From Oscillospiraceae bacterium (GTDB lineage: Bacteria > Bacillota > Clostridia > Oscillospirales > Oscillospiraceae): a DNA stretch of 64,000 bases. A program made the position numbers and the translations under genes. This document shows positions 28,307 through 36,962 of the stretch, piece after piece. Below the pieces are notes generated by a model. The model searched no databases and had not been told where the DNA came from. It worked only from the letters and a program-made list of their open reading frames with translations. Location of the stretch: NCBI GenBank assembly GCA_902798545.1, contig CADBWQ010000002.1, forward strand, positions 1-64,000. Reading direction: 5' to 3'. Position 1 is the stretch's first letter, and every line of letters starts with the position of its first letter.

Positions 28307-29623
28307 ATGTCGAAGGAAAGCGACGCCATCGACCAGGTATTTAAAATCCATGAGGAAGCCAGAAAAGAACGCACTCAGTCCCAGAAACTGGACCAGATCC
28401 GTGTCGGAACCAGTCGCCTGACCAGGGAAGAGAAAACCTGGGCAGATGAAGAGGAAGCAGAAATTCAGGACAGCCCCCAGGAGTTGTATCATCCGATCCA
28501 GCGCCGTGACGAAACCCGGACCGGCTGCCTGGGAGGAGTGCTGTACGCGGTGTTCGTCTTTTGCGTCAGCATCATCCTGGCCTGCCTTGGATGGATGGCG
28601 GCAAGTGATATGCTTGCCCTGAACAAAGAAGGCTTTACCGCGACGGTGGTTCTGCCGGAGAGCATTTTTGAGACCGAGGTGGTCGATGTTCTGGATGAGG
28701 ACGGAAACGTCACAGACCACACGACAGTCAAACGTGCGGACCTTGATTATCTCAGCAATACTCTGAAACAGGCCGGGCTGATCGAGTACAAATGGCTCTT
28801 CGAGTCCTACTGCCGGATTGCCAAAGCGGATCAGAAGGTGCGCCCCGGCGAGTATCAGCTCCAGTCCACCTATGACTACCGTGCGCTGATTCAGAACATG
28901 CGACCGAATGCCGGCTCCGCAGTCACGGTCAACGTGACCCTTATCGAGGGCATGACCATGCACGAGATGTTTGTTCTTCTGGAGCGCAGTGGTGTCGCCA
29001 GCTTCGAGGACCTGGAAGAAGCAGCCGGAACCTCCCGCTTCAACTACAGCTTCATTGAGAATCCCGAGGACGACGGGGAAGCCGATCCGCTCCGCCTGGA
29101 GGGTTATCTTTTCCCGGAGACGTATAACTTCTATGCCAACATGCAGGCTTCCAGTGCAATTAACCGCCTTCTCGAGCAGTTTAACAGCAACCTCACTGAC
29201 GAAGTCCTCTCTGACATCCAGAACAGCGGGCGCAGCCTGAGAGATCTGGTAACAGTTGCTTCCATGATCGAAAAAGAGGCTGCGGATGATGACGAGCGTG
29301 CGGATATTGCCTCGGTCATCTATAACCGTTTGAACAGCGACATGTTCCTCGGCATCGACGCGACGATCCTCTATGTCCATCCGGAACACGAGGGCGCTCC
29401 CACGGCTGAGATGCTGAAAGAAAAGAGCCCCTATAACACCAGAACCGTGAAGGGCCTCCCGCCCACGCCGATCTGCAACCCCGGCCTGGCCAGCCTGATG
29501 GCGGCGCTGAGTCCAAACCAGACCGATTACTACTATTACGCGCTGGATATGGATACCGGAAGGCACCGTTTCTTTACCAACCAGGAGGAGTTTGATTCCT
29601 TTGTTGCAACCCAGAACTATTAA
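28307..29623 (+). CDS. mltG: Endolytic transglycosylase MltG
   Basis: MltG cleaves nascent peptidoglycan and sets glycan length. The 438-aa product has a long cytoplasmic N-terminus (1-76), one transmembrane helix (about 77-99), and an extracellular YceG/LysM-like plus catalytic domain. The catalytic Glu lies in VASMIEKEAADD, and GLPPTPICNPGLASLMAAL is the family C-terminal signature. It precedes alaS by 27 bp. Confidence 0.95.
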   Translation: MSKESDAIDQVFKIHEEARKERTQSQKLDQIRVGTSRLTREEKTWADEEEAEIQDSPQELYHPIQRRDETRTGCLGGVLYAVFVFCVSIILACLGWMAASDMLALNKEGFTATVVLPESIFETEVVDVLDEDGNVTDHTTVKRADLDYLSNTLKQAGLIEYKWLFESYCRIAKADQKVRPGEYQLQSTYDYRALIQNMRPNAGSAVTVNVTLIEGMTMHEMFVLLERSGVASFEDLEEAAGTSRFNYSFIENPEDDGEADPLRLEGYLFPETYNFYANMQASSAINRLLEQFNSNLTDEVLSDIQNSGRSLRDLVTVASMIEKEAADDDERADIASVIYNRLNSDMFLGIDATILYVHPEHEGAPTAEMLKEKSPYNTRTVKGLPPTPICNPGLASLMAALSPNQTDYYYYALDMDTGRHRFFTNQEEFDSFVATQNY

Positions 29624-29650
29624 TCTTGACGGAAATCGAGGGAAAAAAGC

Positions 29651-32290
29651 ATGAAAAATTACGGACTGAATGAATTGAGAGAGATGTTTCTCAGCTTCTT
29701 TGAGAGCAAAGGCCATCTGCGGCTGCCGAGCTTCTCTCTGATTCCACAGAATGACGCGAGCCTTCTGCTCATCAATTCCGGCATGGCACCAATGAAGCCA
29801 TGGTTCAAGGGCGAACAGGAGCCGCCGCGTCACCGCGTCTGTACCTGTCAGAAGTGCATTCGAACCGGCGACATCGAAAACATCGGAAAAACCGCCCGTC
29901 ACGGTACTTTCTTTGAGATGCTGGGGAATTTCTCCTTTGGCGACTATTTCAAGAAGGAAGCCATCGCCTGGAGCTGGGAATTCCTGACCTCTCCGGAGTG
30001 GGTCGGTCTCGACCCGGATCGCCTGTATCCCTCGGTCTATGTGGACGATGATGAAGCGGCCGGCATCTGGGAGCATGACATCGGGATTTCCCCGGAGCGA
30101 ATCTTTCGCTTCGGCAAGGAGGACAACTTCTGGGAGCACGGCGCCGGTCCCTGTGGTCCCTGTTCTGAGATCTACTACGACCGCGGTGAAAAGTATGGCT
30201 GCGGCAAACCGACCTGTACGGTTGGCTGTGACTGTGACCGCTACATCGAAGTATGGAACAACGTCTTCAGCCAGTTTGACAACGACGGCAACAACAACTA
30301 CACCGAGCTCAAGCAGAAGAACATCGATACCGGTATGGGACTGGAGCGACTGGCTGTCGTCTGCCAGGGAGTGGATTCGCTGTTCGATGTTGATACCGTA
30401 ATGCATGTCACCCACAAGGTCAGCGAACTGACCGGTGCCTATTACGGCGAGAGTCACAAGAAAGACGTATCTCTCCGTGTCATCACCGACCATATCCGCA
30501 GTGCCGTCTTCATGATTTGTGACGGCGTTCTGCCCAGCAATGAAGGCCGCGGCTATGTACTGCGCCGTCTGCTTCGCCGTGCCGCAAGGCATGGAAAGCT
30601 TCTTGGGGTCAATGATCCATTCCTCCACGAGATCGTCGCCACCGTTGTTGAGATCAGCGGCGGCCAGTATCCCGAACTGAAGGAGAAGCAGAGTTATATC
30701 ACCGCTGTCATCCAGAGTGAGGAGGAAAAGTTCGGTCGGACCATCGATGCCGGACTCCGTATTTTCTCCGAACTCCTTGAGACCCATAGAGCGAAGGGTG
30801 AGACGGTGTTCTCCGGTGCGGATGCGTTCAGACTCTATGACACTTATGGATTCCCTCTCGATCTCACCGTCGAGATGTGTGCGGATGCCGGATATACCGT
30901 GGATGAAGAAGGCTTCCGCAGACTGATGCAGGAGCAGCGTGAGCGTGCCCGTGAAGCCCGCAAAGCTTTGGGTGACCTCGGCTGGGCCGGCATCAGCTTC
31001 GGCAAGGACATTCCGGATACGAAGTTTATCGGCTATGACAGTGACAGCTGCGAGGCAAGCATTCTGGCGACCGTCCGTGAGGGCGAGGTTAGCACATATG
31101 TCTCTGAAGGCGACGAGGCCATCCTCGTTCTGGACCGCAGTGTGCTGTATGCCGAGATGGGCGGACAGCTCTCCGACACCGGTATCATCCAAAAGGACGG
31201 CTTCGTCTTTGAGGTTCAGAGCGTCCAGAAGAACAAGGGCGGAAAGTTCATGCACAGCGGTGTGGTCCGTTCCGGACAGGCCATGGTTGGAGAGTCTGTC
31301 ACGGTGACGAGAGACGCTGACCGCCGTGCAGCCCTCTGCCGTGCCCACAGCGCGACTCATCTGCTGCATAAAGCCCTGCGGGAGGTCCTGGGTGAGCATG
31401 TCCATCAGGCCGGCTCCCTTGTGGATACGGACCTGCTCCGATTTGACTTTACCCACTTCTCCGCCCCCACGGCGGAAGAACTTGACGCGGTGCGTGAGGC
31501 AGTGAATCGCGCGATCCTGGCTGATTTCCCCGTGGTCACGAAGGAAATGAGCCTCGAAGAGGCGAAGAAGACCCACGCTGCCGCCCTGTTCGGCGAGAAG
31601 TACGGCGAGGTCGTGCGTGTGGTGGATATGGGAGGCTGGAGCCTGGAGCTCTGCGGAGGCACTCATGTTTCGAACACTGCGAAGATCGGCAGCTTTGTCC
31701 TGGTCTCCGAAGGCTCCGTAGCCTCCGGCGTGCGCCGGATCGAGGCCCTGACCGGACTGCGCGCCCTGCAGTATAACCGGGAGCAGGAAAAGCTTCTGCA
31801 GGATGCTGCTGCCCGCTTTAAGACCGTGCCGGCAGAGCTTCCGAAGAAGCTGGATCAGCAGGCAGCGGAGCTGAAGGAACTTCGCCGCAGCATGGAACAG
31901 CTGCGTGATCAGGCAAACGCCAGAGGCGCAGACAGCGTCCTTGAGAAGGCTGAACAGGTCGGCCCCGTGAAGGTGGTGGCGTTCAAGACGGAGGGTGACC
32001 CGAACACGCTGCGCAAGCAGGGTGACTCCCTGCGGGATAAAGAGCCGGCCATCGTGGCGCTGATGGCGGCGGTGAATGGCGAGAAGCTGAGCTTCCTGTG
32101 TGTCTGTGGCAAGGAAGCAGTCGCGTCCGGGGTCAAAGCGGGAGACCTGATCCGTCAGATTTCCGCTATCGCCGGAGGAAAGGGCGGCGGCAAACCCGAT
32201 TCCGCCATGGGCGGCGGCACCGACGTCTCCAAACTGGACACTGCCCTGGCCAGCCTGAAACCTTTCGTAGAAGAAATCGTATTAAAATAA
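29651..32290 (+). CDS. alaS: Alanyl-tRNA synthetase
   Basis: AlaRS charges tRNA-Ala and edits Ser and Gly. The 879-aa product has the class II catalytic core (LINSGMAPMKPWFKG; RTGDIENIGKTARHGTFFEM), the editing domain zinc motifs HSATHLLHKAL and CGGTHVSNT, and a C-terminal GGKGGGKPDSAMGGG tail. Length is standard. No T-box leader is seen; it appears to be read through from mltG. Confidence 0.97.
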   Translation: MKNYGLNELREMFLSFFESKGHLRLPSFSLIPQNDASLLLINSGMAPMKPWFKGEQEPPRHRVCTCQKCIRTGDIENIGKTARHGTFFEMLGNFSFGDYFKKEAIAWSWEFLTSPEWVGLDPDRLYPSVYVDDDEAAGIWEHDIGISPERIFRFGKEDNFWEHGAGPCGPCSEIYYDRGEKYGCGKPTCTVGCDCDRYIEVWNNVFSQFDNDGNNNYTELKQKNIDTGMGLERLAVVCQGVDSLFDVDTVMHVTHKVSELTGAYYGESHKKDVSLRVITDHIRSAVFMICDGVLPSNEGRGYVLRRLLRRAARHGKLLGVNDPFLHEIVATVVEISGGQYPELKEKQSYITAVIQSEEEKFGRTIDAGLRIFSELLETHRAKGETVFSGADAFRLYDTYGFPLDLTVEMCADAGYTVDEEGFRRLMQEQRERAREARKALGDLGWAGISFGKDIPDTKFIGYDSDSCEASILATVREGEVSTYVSEGDEAILVLDRSVLYAEMGGQLSDTGIIQKDGFVFEVQSVQKNKGGKFMHSGVVRSGQAMVGESVTVTRDADRRAALCRAHSATHLLHKALREVLGEHVHQAGSLVDTDLLRFDFTHFSAPTAEELDAVREAVNRAILADFPVVTKEMSLEEAKKTHAAALFGEKYGEVVRVVDMGGWSLELCGGTHVSNTAKIGSFVLVSEGSVASGVRRIEALTGLRALQYNREQEKLLQDAAARFKTVPAELPKKLDQQAAELKELRRSMEQLRDQANARGADSVLEKAEQVGPVKVVAFKTEGDPNTLRKQGDSLRDKEPAIVALMAAVNGEKLSFLCVCGKEAVASGVKAGDLIRQISAIAGGKGGGKPDSAMGGGTDVSKLDTALASLKPFVEEIVLK

Positions 32291-32308
32291 GGGTAAGGAG
32301 TGGTTATC

Positions 32309-32650
32309 ATGAACGATTGTCTGTTTTGCAAAATCATCGCCGGGGAGATCCCCAGTACCAAGGTCTATGAAGACGACAAGGTCTATGCCTTCCGGGACAT
32401 TAATCCCCAGGCTCCGGTCCACGTGCTGGTCCTGCCGAAGGAGCATATGGACTCTGCCAACGCCATCACTTCTGAGAACGCGGGCAATATAGCCGCCGTT
32501 TTCGAGGCCGTTCCCAAGATCGCTGCGGCGGAGGGCCTGTCTGACGGCTACCGTGTGATCAACAATTGCGGTGCCGACGCCGGCCAGACCGTCATGCATA
32601 TTCATTTTCACCTGATTGGCGGACGGAAACTGGGAGAGAAAATCGTCTGA
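32309..32650 (+). CDS. HIT family protein (HINT-like)
   Basis: A 113-aa histidine triad hydrolase that usually cleaves nucleoside phosphoramidates or adenylates. It has the start MNDCLFCKIIAGEIPS, VLVLPKEHMDSANA and the catalytic MHIHFHLIGG triad. The ATG at 32309 has aaggag 8 bp upstream; a GTG at 32300 is less likely. HIT genes next to aminoacyl-tRNA synthetase genes suggest adenylate clearance, which is inference. Confidence 0.95.
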   Translation: MNDCLFCKIIAGEIPSTKVYEDDKVYAFRDINPQAPVHVLVLPKEHMDSANAITSENAGNIAAVFEAVPKIAAAEGLSDGYRVINNCGADAGQTVMHIHFHLIGGRKLGEKIV

Positions 32651-32695
32651 GAATAGAATCTGAACAGAATCAGTACATATCAAGGAGAGGAAAAG

Positions 32696-34966
32696 ATGCG
32701 AAAGCTTGCCATTGCCTGTGCTTCCGTTGCAGCTGCAGTTTTCCTCTCCTTCTATATTCTTCCGATCCGCATGCTGTGGCCTCTTGCGGGCGCCTGCGCT
32801 GCGGGGGCACTGGTCCTGTATTTCTTCCGCGGGCACGGCGACAGGCTGACACGTTTTTTCCTGTGCCTCCTTGGGGCCGCACTCGGTTTCACCGCCTATG
32901 CCCTGCACTGGAATGCAACGCTGCGCTATGCCGTGCTCTGGGACGGGACGGAACAGACCCTCTCCGCCCGCGTGATGGAACCGCCTGTGGAGGGGGACTA
33001 TTATACCCGCCTTCATGTTCAGCGGACAGAAATACCCAGGCTCGACCTCTATCTCTATGATTACAGCGGTGAGACACCGGAACTCAGACCCGGTGACCGG
33101 ATCCGGCTGACAGCCCGGCTCCGCCGCGCAGATCTGCGCTATGGGGAACAGAACAGCAATTATATCTCCAAAAACGTTTATCTGACCGGCACCCTGCGTA
33201 ACCTGGAAATGTACGGAAGTGTCCGTCACAGCCTCCGGACCCTTGCTGCGCTGTGCAGCGGACATGTCTCGGCCTTTGCAGATCGCCTGTTCGCATCGGA
33301 GACTTCGGCCTTTCTCCGGGCACTAATGTTGGGGGACAAGACCGATTTCTACCGTGATACGCCGCTGTATGCCCGTATGCGCGGTGCGGGATTCATGCAT
33401 ATCGTCGCTGTCTCCGGAATGCATGTGGCCTTCCTTGTCGGCCTGATTCAACTGCTCTTCGGCGCCCGGCCAGGGGCGTCACTTGCAGGAATCCTTATGG
33501 TCTGGTTCTTTGTGTTCATGACCGGCGCTTCTCCGTCCGCGGTCCGTGCAGGAATCATGCAGAGTATCCTGGTGATGGCCCCGGTGTTTCGACGGGAGAA
33601 CGATGGCCCAACTTCGCTGCTTGCAGCATTGGCGCTGATTCTGATTCTGAACCCCTTCAGCTGCGCCAGCATCAGTCTCCAGATGTCTTTTTCTGCCATG
33701 GCGGGCATGGTGCTCCTGGCGGAGCCCCTGACCCGAACCATGCTTGCGGCCCTCGGCCTGTCGGAGCGGAATCTGCTGCGTGTGCCGGTGGCAACGGTCG
33801 CGGCATCCCTTGCCGTGCTGGCCTTTTCCGTTCCTCTGACTGCGCTGCATTTCGGTTCCCTGGCGCTTCTCTCCCCGCTGACCAATCTCCTGGGACTCTG
33901 GGCGGTGTCGTTCTGTTTCTGCGGCGCCTGGATCAGTTGCATTGCCGGAATGCTGCTCCTGCCCCTTGGCCGGCTGCTGGCCTTCCCGACGGAACTGCTT
34001 GCCCGTTACCTGATTGGCCTTGCCGGACTTGTCTGCCGGATTCCCCATCATCTCATCAGTATGCGCGGCATTGAGATGAAGCTCTGGATCCTGCTCTGCT
34101 ATGTGCTGGCTTTCCTGGGCTGGCGGAGCCGGGCTGAAAGCCGTTTTCGGGTCCTGATGCCGTTCTGTCTCTGCCTGGTGACGCTGGGCACCTGTCTCTG
34201 GTCTGTCCGTGCACGATACCGGAGCGCCGACGCGGTGATTGCCGCCCTGGACGTGGGACAGGGGGAATGCGTCTGTGTGCTCTCCGGTGACACGACGATG
34301 CTGTTCGACTGCGGCGGGACGGGGACGCTGAATAACGCAGGCGAGATAGCTGCGGACTGGCTGGAATCCGCTGGCCGCGACGGTGTGGATCTCCTGCTCC
34401 TGTCCCATCTCCACGAGGACCACTGCAACGGGGTCGAAATGCTGTTGGAGCTTGTTCCGGTGAAGGAGATTGTCCTTTCTCCGGACGCCGACGCGGACGA
34501 AGGCCGCCTTGCAGCCATTACCGAAAGCGCCAATCGCCACGGTACCAGACTCACGAAGCTGACTGCGGACATGGAAAGGAAAGACGGACCGATTCATCTG
34601 CACCTGTTCGCACCGCCTGGTGAAGGTGTGGAGAACGAACGCTGTATCATCAGCCTGGTCTCGGTCGGAGACTATGACATGATCCTGACCGGTGACGCGT
34701 TGAAGAGGGCGGAGCTGGACCTGATAGAGCGCACGGAGCTTCCGGATGCAGAGCTTCTCATCGTCGGGCACCACGGGTCCCAGACATCCACGGACGATGC
34801 ATTCCTTGACACCGTCCGGGTGGAGGATGCAGTCATCAGCGTCGGAAGAAACAACAACTATGGACACCCGACCCGTGAGGTGCTCGCAAGACTCTGGAAA
34901 CACGGGTGCCGAATCTGGCGGACGGATCAGAACGGAACGGTTGAACTGTGGGTAAATCTGACATGA
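32696..34966 (+). CDS. comEC: DNA uptake channel protein ComEC/Rec2
   Basis: ComEC forms the membrane channel for single-stranded DNA during transformation. The 756-aa product has two N-terminal helices and an OB/DUF4131 part (to ~residue 170). The Competence multi-helix domain follows (FMHIVAVSGMHVAFLVGLIQ; GASPSAVRAGIMQSILV). The C-terminal metallo-beta-lactamase domain has LSHLHEDHCNG and a later GDAL and VGHHGS. Length is normal and the gene looks intact. It overlaps holA by four bases. No comEA was seen. Confidence 0.96.
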   Translation: MRKLAIACASVAAAVFLSFYILPIRMLWPLAGACAAGALVLYFFRGHGDRLTRFFLCLLGAALGFTAYALHWNATLRYAVLWDGTEQTLSARVMEPPVEGDYYTRLHVQRTEIPRLDLYLYDYSGETPELRPGDRIRLTARLRRADLRYGEQNSNYISKNVYLTGTLRNLEMYGSVRHSLRTLAALCSGHVSAFADRLFASETSAFLRALMLGDKTDFYRDTPLYARMRGAGFMHIVAVSGMHVAFLVGLIQLLFGARPGASLAGILMVWFFVFMTGASPSAVRAGIMQSILVMAPVFRRENDGPTSLLAALALILILNPFSCASISLQMSFSAMAGMVLLAEPLTRTMLAALGLSERNLLRVPVATVAASLAVLAFSVPLTALHFGSLALLSPLTNLLGLWAVSFCFCGAWISCIAGMLLLPLGRLLAFPTELLARYLIGLAGLVCRIPHHLISMRGIEMKLWILLCYVLAFLGWRSRAESRFRVLMPFCLCLVTLGTCLWSVRARYRSADAVIAALDVGQGECVCVLSGDTTMLFDCGGTGTLNNAGEIAADWLESAGRDGVDLLLLSHLHEDHCNGVEMLLELVPVKEIVLSPDADADEGRLAAITESANRHGTRLTKLTADMERKDGPIHLHLFAPPGEGVENERCIISLVSVGDYDMILTGDALKRAELDLIERTELPDAELLIVGHHGSQTSTDDAFLDTVRVEDAVISVGRNNNYGHPTREVLARLWKHGCRIWRTDQNGTVELWVNLT

Positions 34967-35994
34967 CGAAACGAAAAAAAGAACCCGCGCTCAACTACAG
35001 CGCGGAAGTAAAGAAGTTAAAAGAAGCGGGCCCGGACCGCCTTTACTTTCTGTGGGGTGAGGAAGAATACCTGCGGGACAGTTTCCTTCAGGCCCTGCGC
35101 GAAGCATGCGGCACGGCGGAAGGGGACGATTTCCAGATTCGTGTGTTCAAGGATGCCCAGCTTGACCCGATGGAGCTGCGCTATGCCATTGATACCCTGC
35201 CTTTTTTCAGTGAGCGCAGCCTCATCGAGGTTCGCGATCTGGATTGGCAGAAGAGCGGCGACGCCGACCGCCTGATCGAGGTTCTTTCGGACATCCCGGA
35301 TTACTGTACGGTGGCCTTCCGCCTGAACCAGGGGGAGGAACCCAACGGCAAGAGCAAGCTTGTCAAGTTCCTGCGCAGTCATGCTTCGGAGATCAAGTTC
35401 ACCGTCCAGGACCAGAATATGCTGTTCCGCTGGATTACACGCCGCTTTGCGTTCTACGGCAAGGGTGTCGAGATGGAGGCGGCACAGCGCCTCATCTATC
35501 TCAGCGGGGACCAGATGAAAGCCCTGATCCCCGAGATCGAGAAGATTGCAGCCTATGCCACGGGCGAGAAGGTAACTGCCTCCGACGTCAATGCGGTTGC
35601 AAACCGCCTCGCCGAGGCGGATATCTTCGACCTCACAGATGCCATTGCCGAACGGCGTTTCAATACCGCTGCCGGAATTCTGGCAGATCTCCTGGATCAG
35701 CGGGATACCAGTGTCCCTGCGATCCTGTCTCTGCTTTCCAACCAGTTTCGCCGTCTGTTCTTTTCAGTGGACGCCAGGGACAGCGCCACGGTGATGGAGC
35801 TTTGCAATTTGAAGTACGAATTCATGGCGAGGCGGCTGCTCAATGCCGCACGCAGCTTCAGCCCGGACCAGCTTCGCCACGCCATTGAGCTCTGTGAAAC
35901 GGCCGATTACCGTCTGAAGTCTGAGGGCGCGGATGAGAAACTGCTCCTGAAGGAGACCCTGATGCGAATCGCACTGGAGGTGTCGGATGCCTGA
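34963..35994 (+). CDS. holA: DNA polymerase III subunit delta
   Basis: Delta opens the beta clamp during loading. The 343-aa product shows the family layout: YFLWGEEEYLRDSFLQAL (Walker-like start), RSLIEVRDLDW, SFSPDQLRHAIELC and a C-terminal EKLLLKETLMRIA. The ATG overlaps the comEC stop (ATGA). comEC-holA adjacency is common in Firmicutes. Confidence 0.93.
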   Translation: MTKRKKEPALNYSAEVKKLKEAGPDRLYFLWGEEEYLRDSFLQALREACGTAEGDDFQIRVFKDAQLDPMELRYAIDTLPFFSERSLIEVRDLDWQKSGDADRLIEVLSDIPDYCTVAFRLNQGEEPNGKSKLVKFLRSHASEIKFTVQDQNMLFRWITRRFAFYGKGVEMEAAQRLIYLSGDQMKALIPEIEKIAAYATGEKVTASDVNAVANRLAEADIFDLTDAIAERRFNTAAGILADLLDQRDTSVPAILSLLSNQFRRLFFSVDARDSATVMELCNLKYEFMARRLLNAARSFSPDQLRHAIELCETADYRLKSEGADEKLLLKETLMRIALEVSDA

Positions 35995-36580
35995 GCAGAA
36001 GCTGAAACTGCGCGAGGTCATTGTCGTCGAGGGCAGATATGACAGGAACACCCTCAGCCAGGTGGTGGACGCACTGATCTTCGAGACGGGGGGCTTTGGG
36101 ATCTTTCATCATCCGGAAAAACTTGAGGCGCTCCGCATGCTGGCGGAGCAGCGTGGTCTGATCATCCTGACCGATTCGGACGGAGCGGGCTTCGTGATCC
36201 GCAACAGGCTGAAGGGCCTGCTGCCGCAGAACAGAATCCGCCAGGCCTATGTGCCCGCTGTGGAAGGGAAGGAGAAGCGCAAGGAGAAGCCTTCCCGGCA
36301 GGGGTTGCTCGGTGTGGAAGGAATGCGCCCTGAGGTCCTGATCGAAGCACTGCGGCGAGCCGGCGCAACGGAAAATGACAACGAGCCCTGGGCCAGCTCG
36401 GCACTGTTCTTTTCCCTCGGCCTGACCGGGAAGAACGGTTCTGTTCAACTGCGCAAAAAACTGGCTGAAAGCCTTGATCTGCCGGCAGATATCAGCCAGA
36501 CCGATCTGAAGAAGGCGGTGTCCACGCTCCTGACTGAGACAGAACTCCGGGAACTGCTTTCAAGGTTGACAAGCGGCTGA
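35987..36580 (+). CDS. rnmV: Toprim ribonuclease M5-like protein
   Basis: RNase M5 matures 5S rRNA in Firmicutes. The 197-aa product has an N-terminal Toprim domain with VVEGRYDRNTL (catalytic Glu), the ILTDSDGAGFVIRNRL DxD motif, and YVPAVEGKEK as in RnmV. A C-terminal ~90-residue region follows (LGLTGKNGSVQLRKKLAESL). It overlaps holA by eight bases, and its last codons contain the -35 of the tRNA promoter. Confidence 0.9.
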   Translation: MPEQKLKLREVIVVEGRYDRNTLSQVVDALIFETGGFGIFHHPEKLEALRMLAEQRGLIILTDSDGAGFVIRNRLKGLLPQNRIRQAYVPAVEGKEKRKEKPSRQGLLGVEGMRPEVLIEALRRAGATENDNEPWASSALFFSLGLTGKNGSVQLRKKLAESLDLPADISQTDLKKAVSTLLTETELRELLSRLTSG

Positions 36581-36594
36581 ATCTGCGATACAAT
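36566..36594 (+). promoter_or_regulatory. tRNA-Arg promoter inside the end of rnmV
   Basis: Perfect TTGACA (36566-36571), 17 bp, TACAAT (36589-36594), 24 bp before the mature tRNA. It overlaps the rnmV stop codon at 36578-36580. Confidence 0.85.
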
Positions 36595-36618
36595 ACCGAA
36601 GCTGTAAAAAGTCCATAT

Positions 36619-36695
36619 GCCCATGTAGCTCAGCAGGATAGAGCGACCGCCTCCTAAGCGGTAGGTCGGAGGTTCGAATCCCCTCATGGGTGCCA
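36619..36695 (+). tRNA. tRNA-Arg (anticodon CCU)
   Basis: A 77-nt cloverleaf with encoded CCA. The acceptor GCCCATG pairs with CATGGGT (G1-U72 is a wobble). The D-arm is GCTCAGCAGGATAGAGC, and the anticodon stem ACCGC/GCGGT holds loop CTCCTAA (anticodon CCU, reading AGG). The T-arm is GGAGGTTCGAATCCCC. It has its own promoter and a terminator four bases later. Confidence 0.95.
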
Positions 36696-36699
36696 TCGA

Positions 36700-36731
36700 A
36701 GAGAAGTCGGTAATACGGCTTCTCTTTTTTT
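36700..36731 (+). terminator. Terminator of tRNA-Arg
   Basis: AGAGAAG (36700-36706) pairs with CTTCTCT (36719-36725), with extra inner C-G pairs, and is followed by a seven-T run ending at 36731. Confidence 0.9.
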
Positions 36732-36907
36732 AATTTTTGTGCTGCTGTGACAGCGGCAATTAATTTGCTGAGGAAAGCTTTTTCTAGGACAAGGGCCGGA
36801 TTGAGCATCCCATTGATTGAAAGTTAAGAATTCCAGAAGGGTCCAGCGATAAGAAAGTCCCCTGAGGCATATAACTCCCCAATGGTCAATCTCACGCAGC
36901 AGCAGAA
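36732..36907. other. Intergenic stretch with no recognised feature
   Basis: Between the tRNA terminator and the terminator of the minus-strand gene I see no open frame with a Shine-Dalgarno and no RNA motif. A small GCTGCTG/CAGCGGC-like pairing near 36740 is not convincing. Confidence 0.4.
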
Positions 36908-36943
36908 ACAGCGTCCTGCTCCAACTGCGGGGCAGGACGCTGT
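36908..36943. terminator. Terminator of the beta-repeat/deaminase gene
   Basis: A 12-bp perfect stem ACAGCGTCCTGC/GCAGGACGCTGT with a 12-nt loop. Read on the minus strand it is followed by TTTCTGC. It lies 20 bp after the stop of the minus-strand gene. Confidence 0.7.
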
Positions 36944-36962
36944 CTGTGTATTGTCCGCCTGG

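Noticed and set aside
27314..31666. A 1,450-codon open frame on the minus strand across ispF to alaS
   Set aside because: It is a shadow of five well-supported plus-strand genes, with no homology and no Shine-Dalgarno.
36619..36962. Integrated element at the tRNA-Arg
   Set aside because: No integrase gene and no repeated tRNA 3' end follow; only a terminator and about 180 bases of plain DNA.
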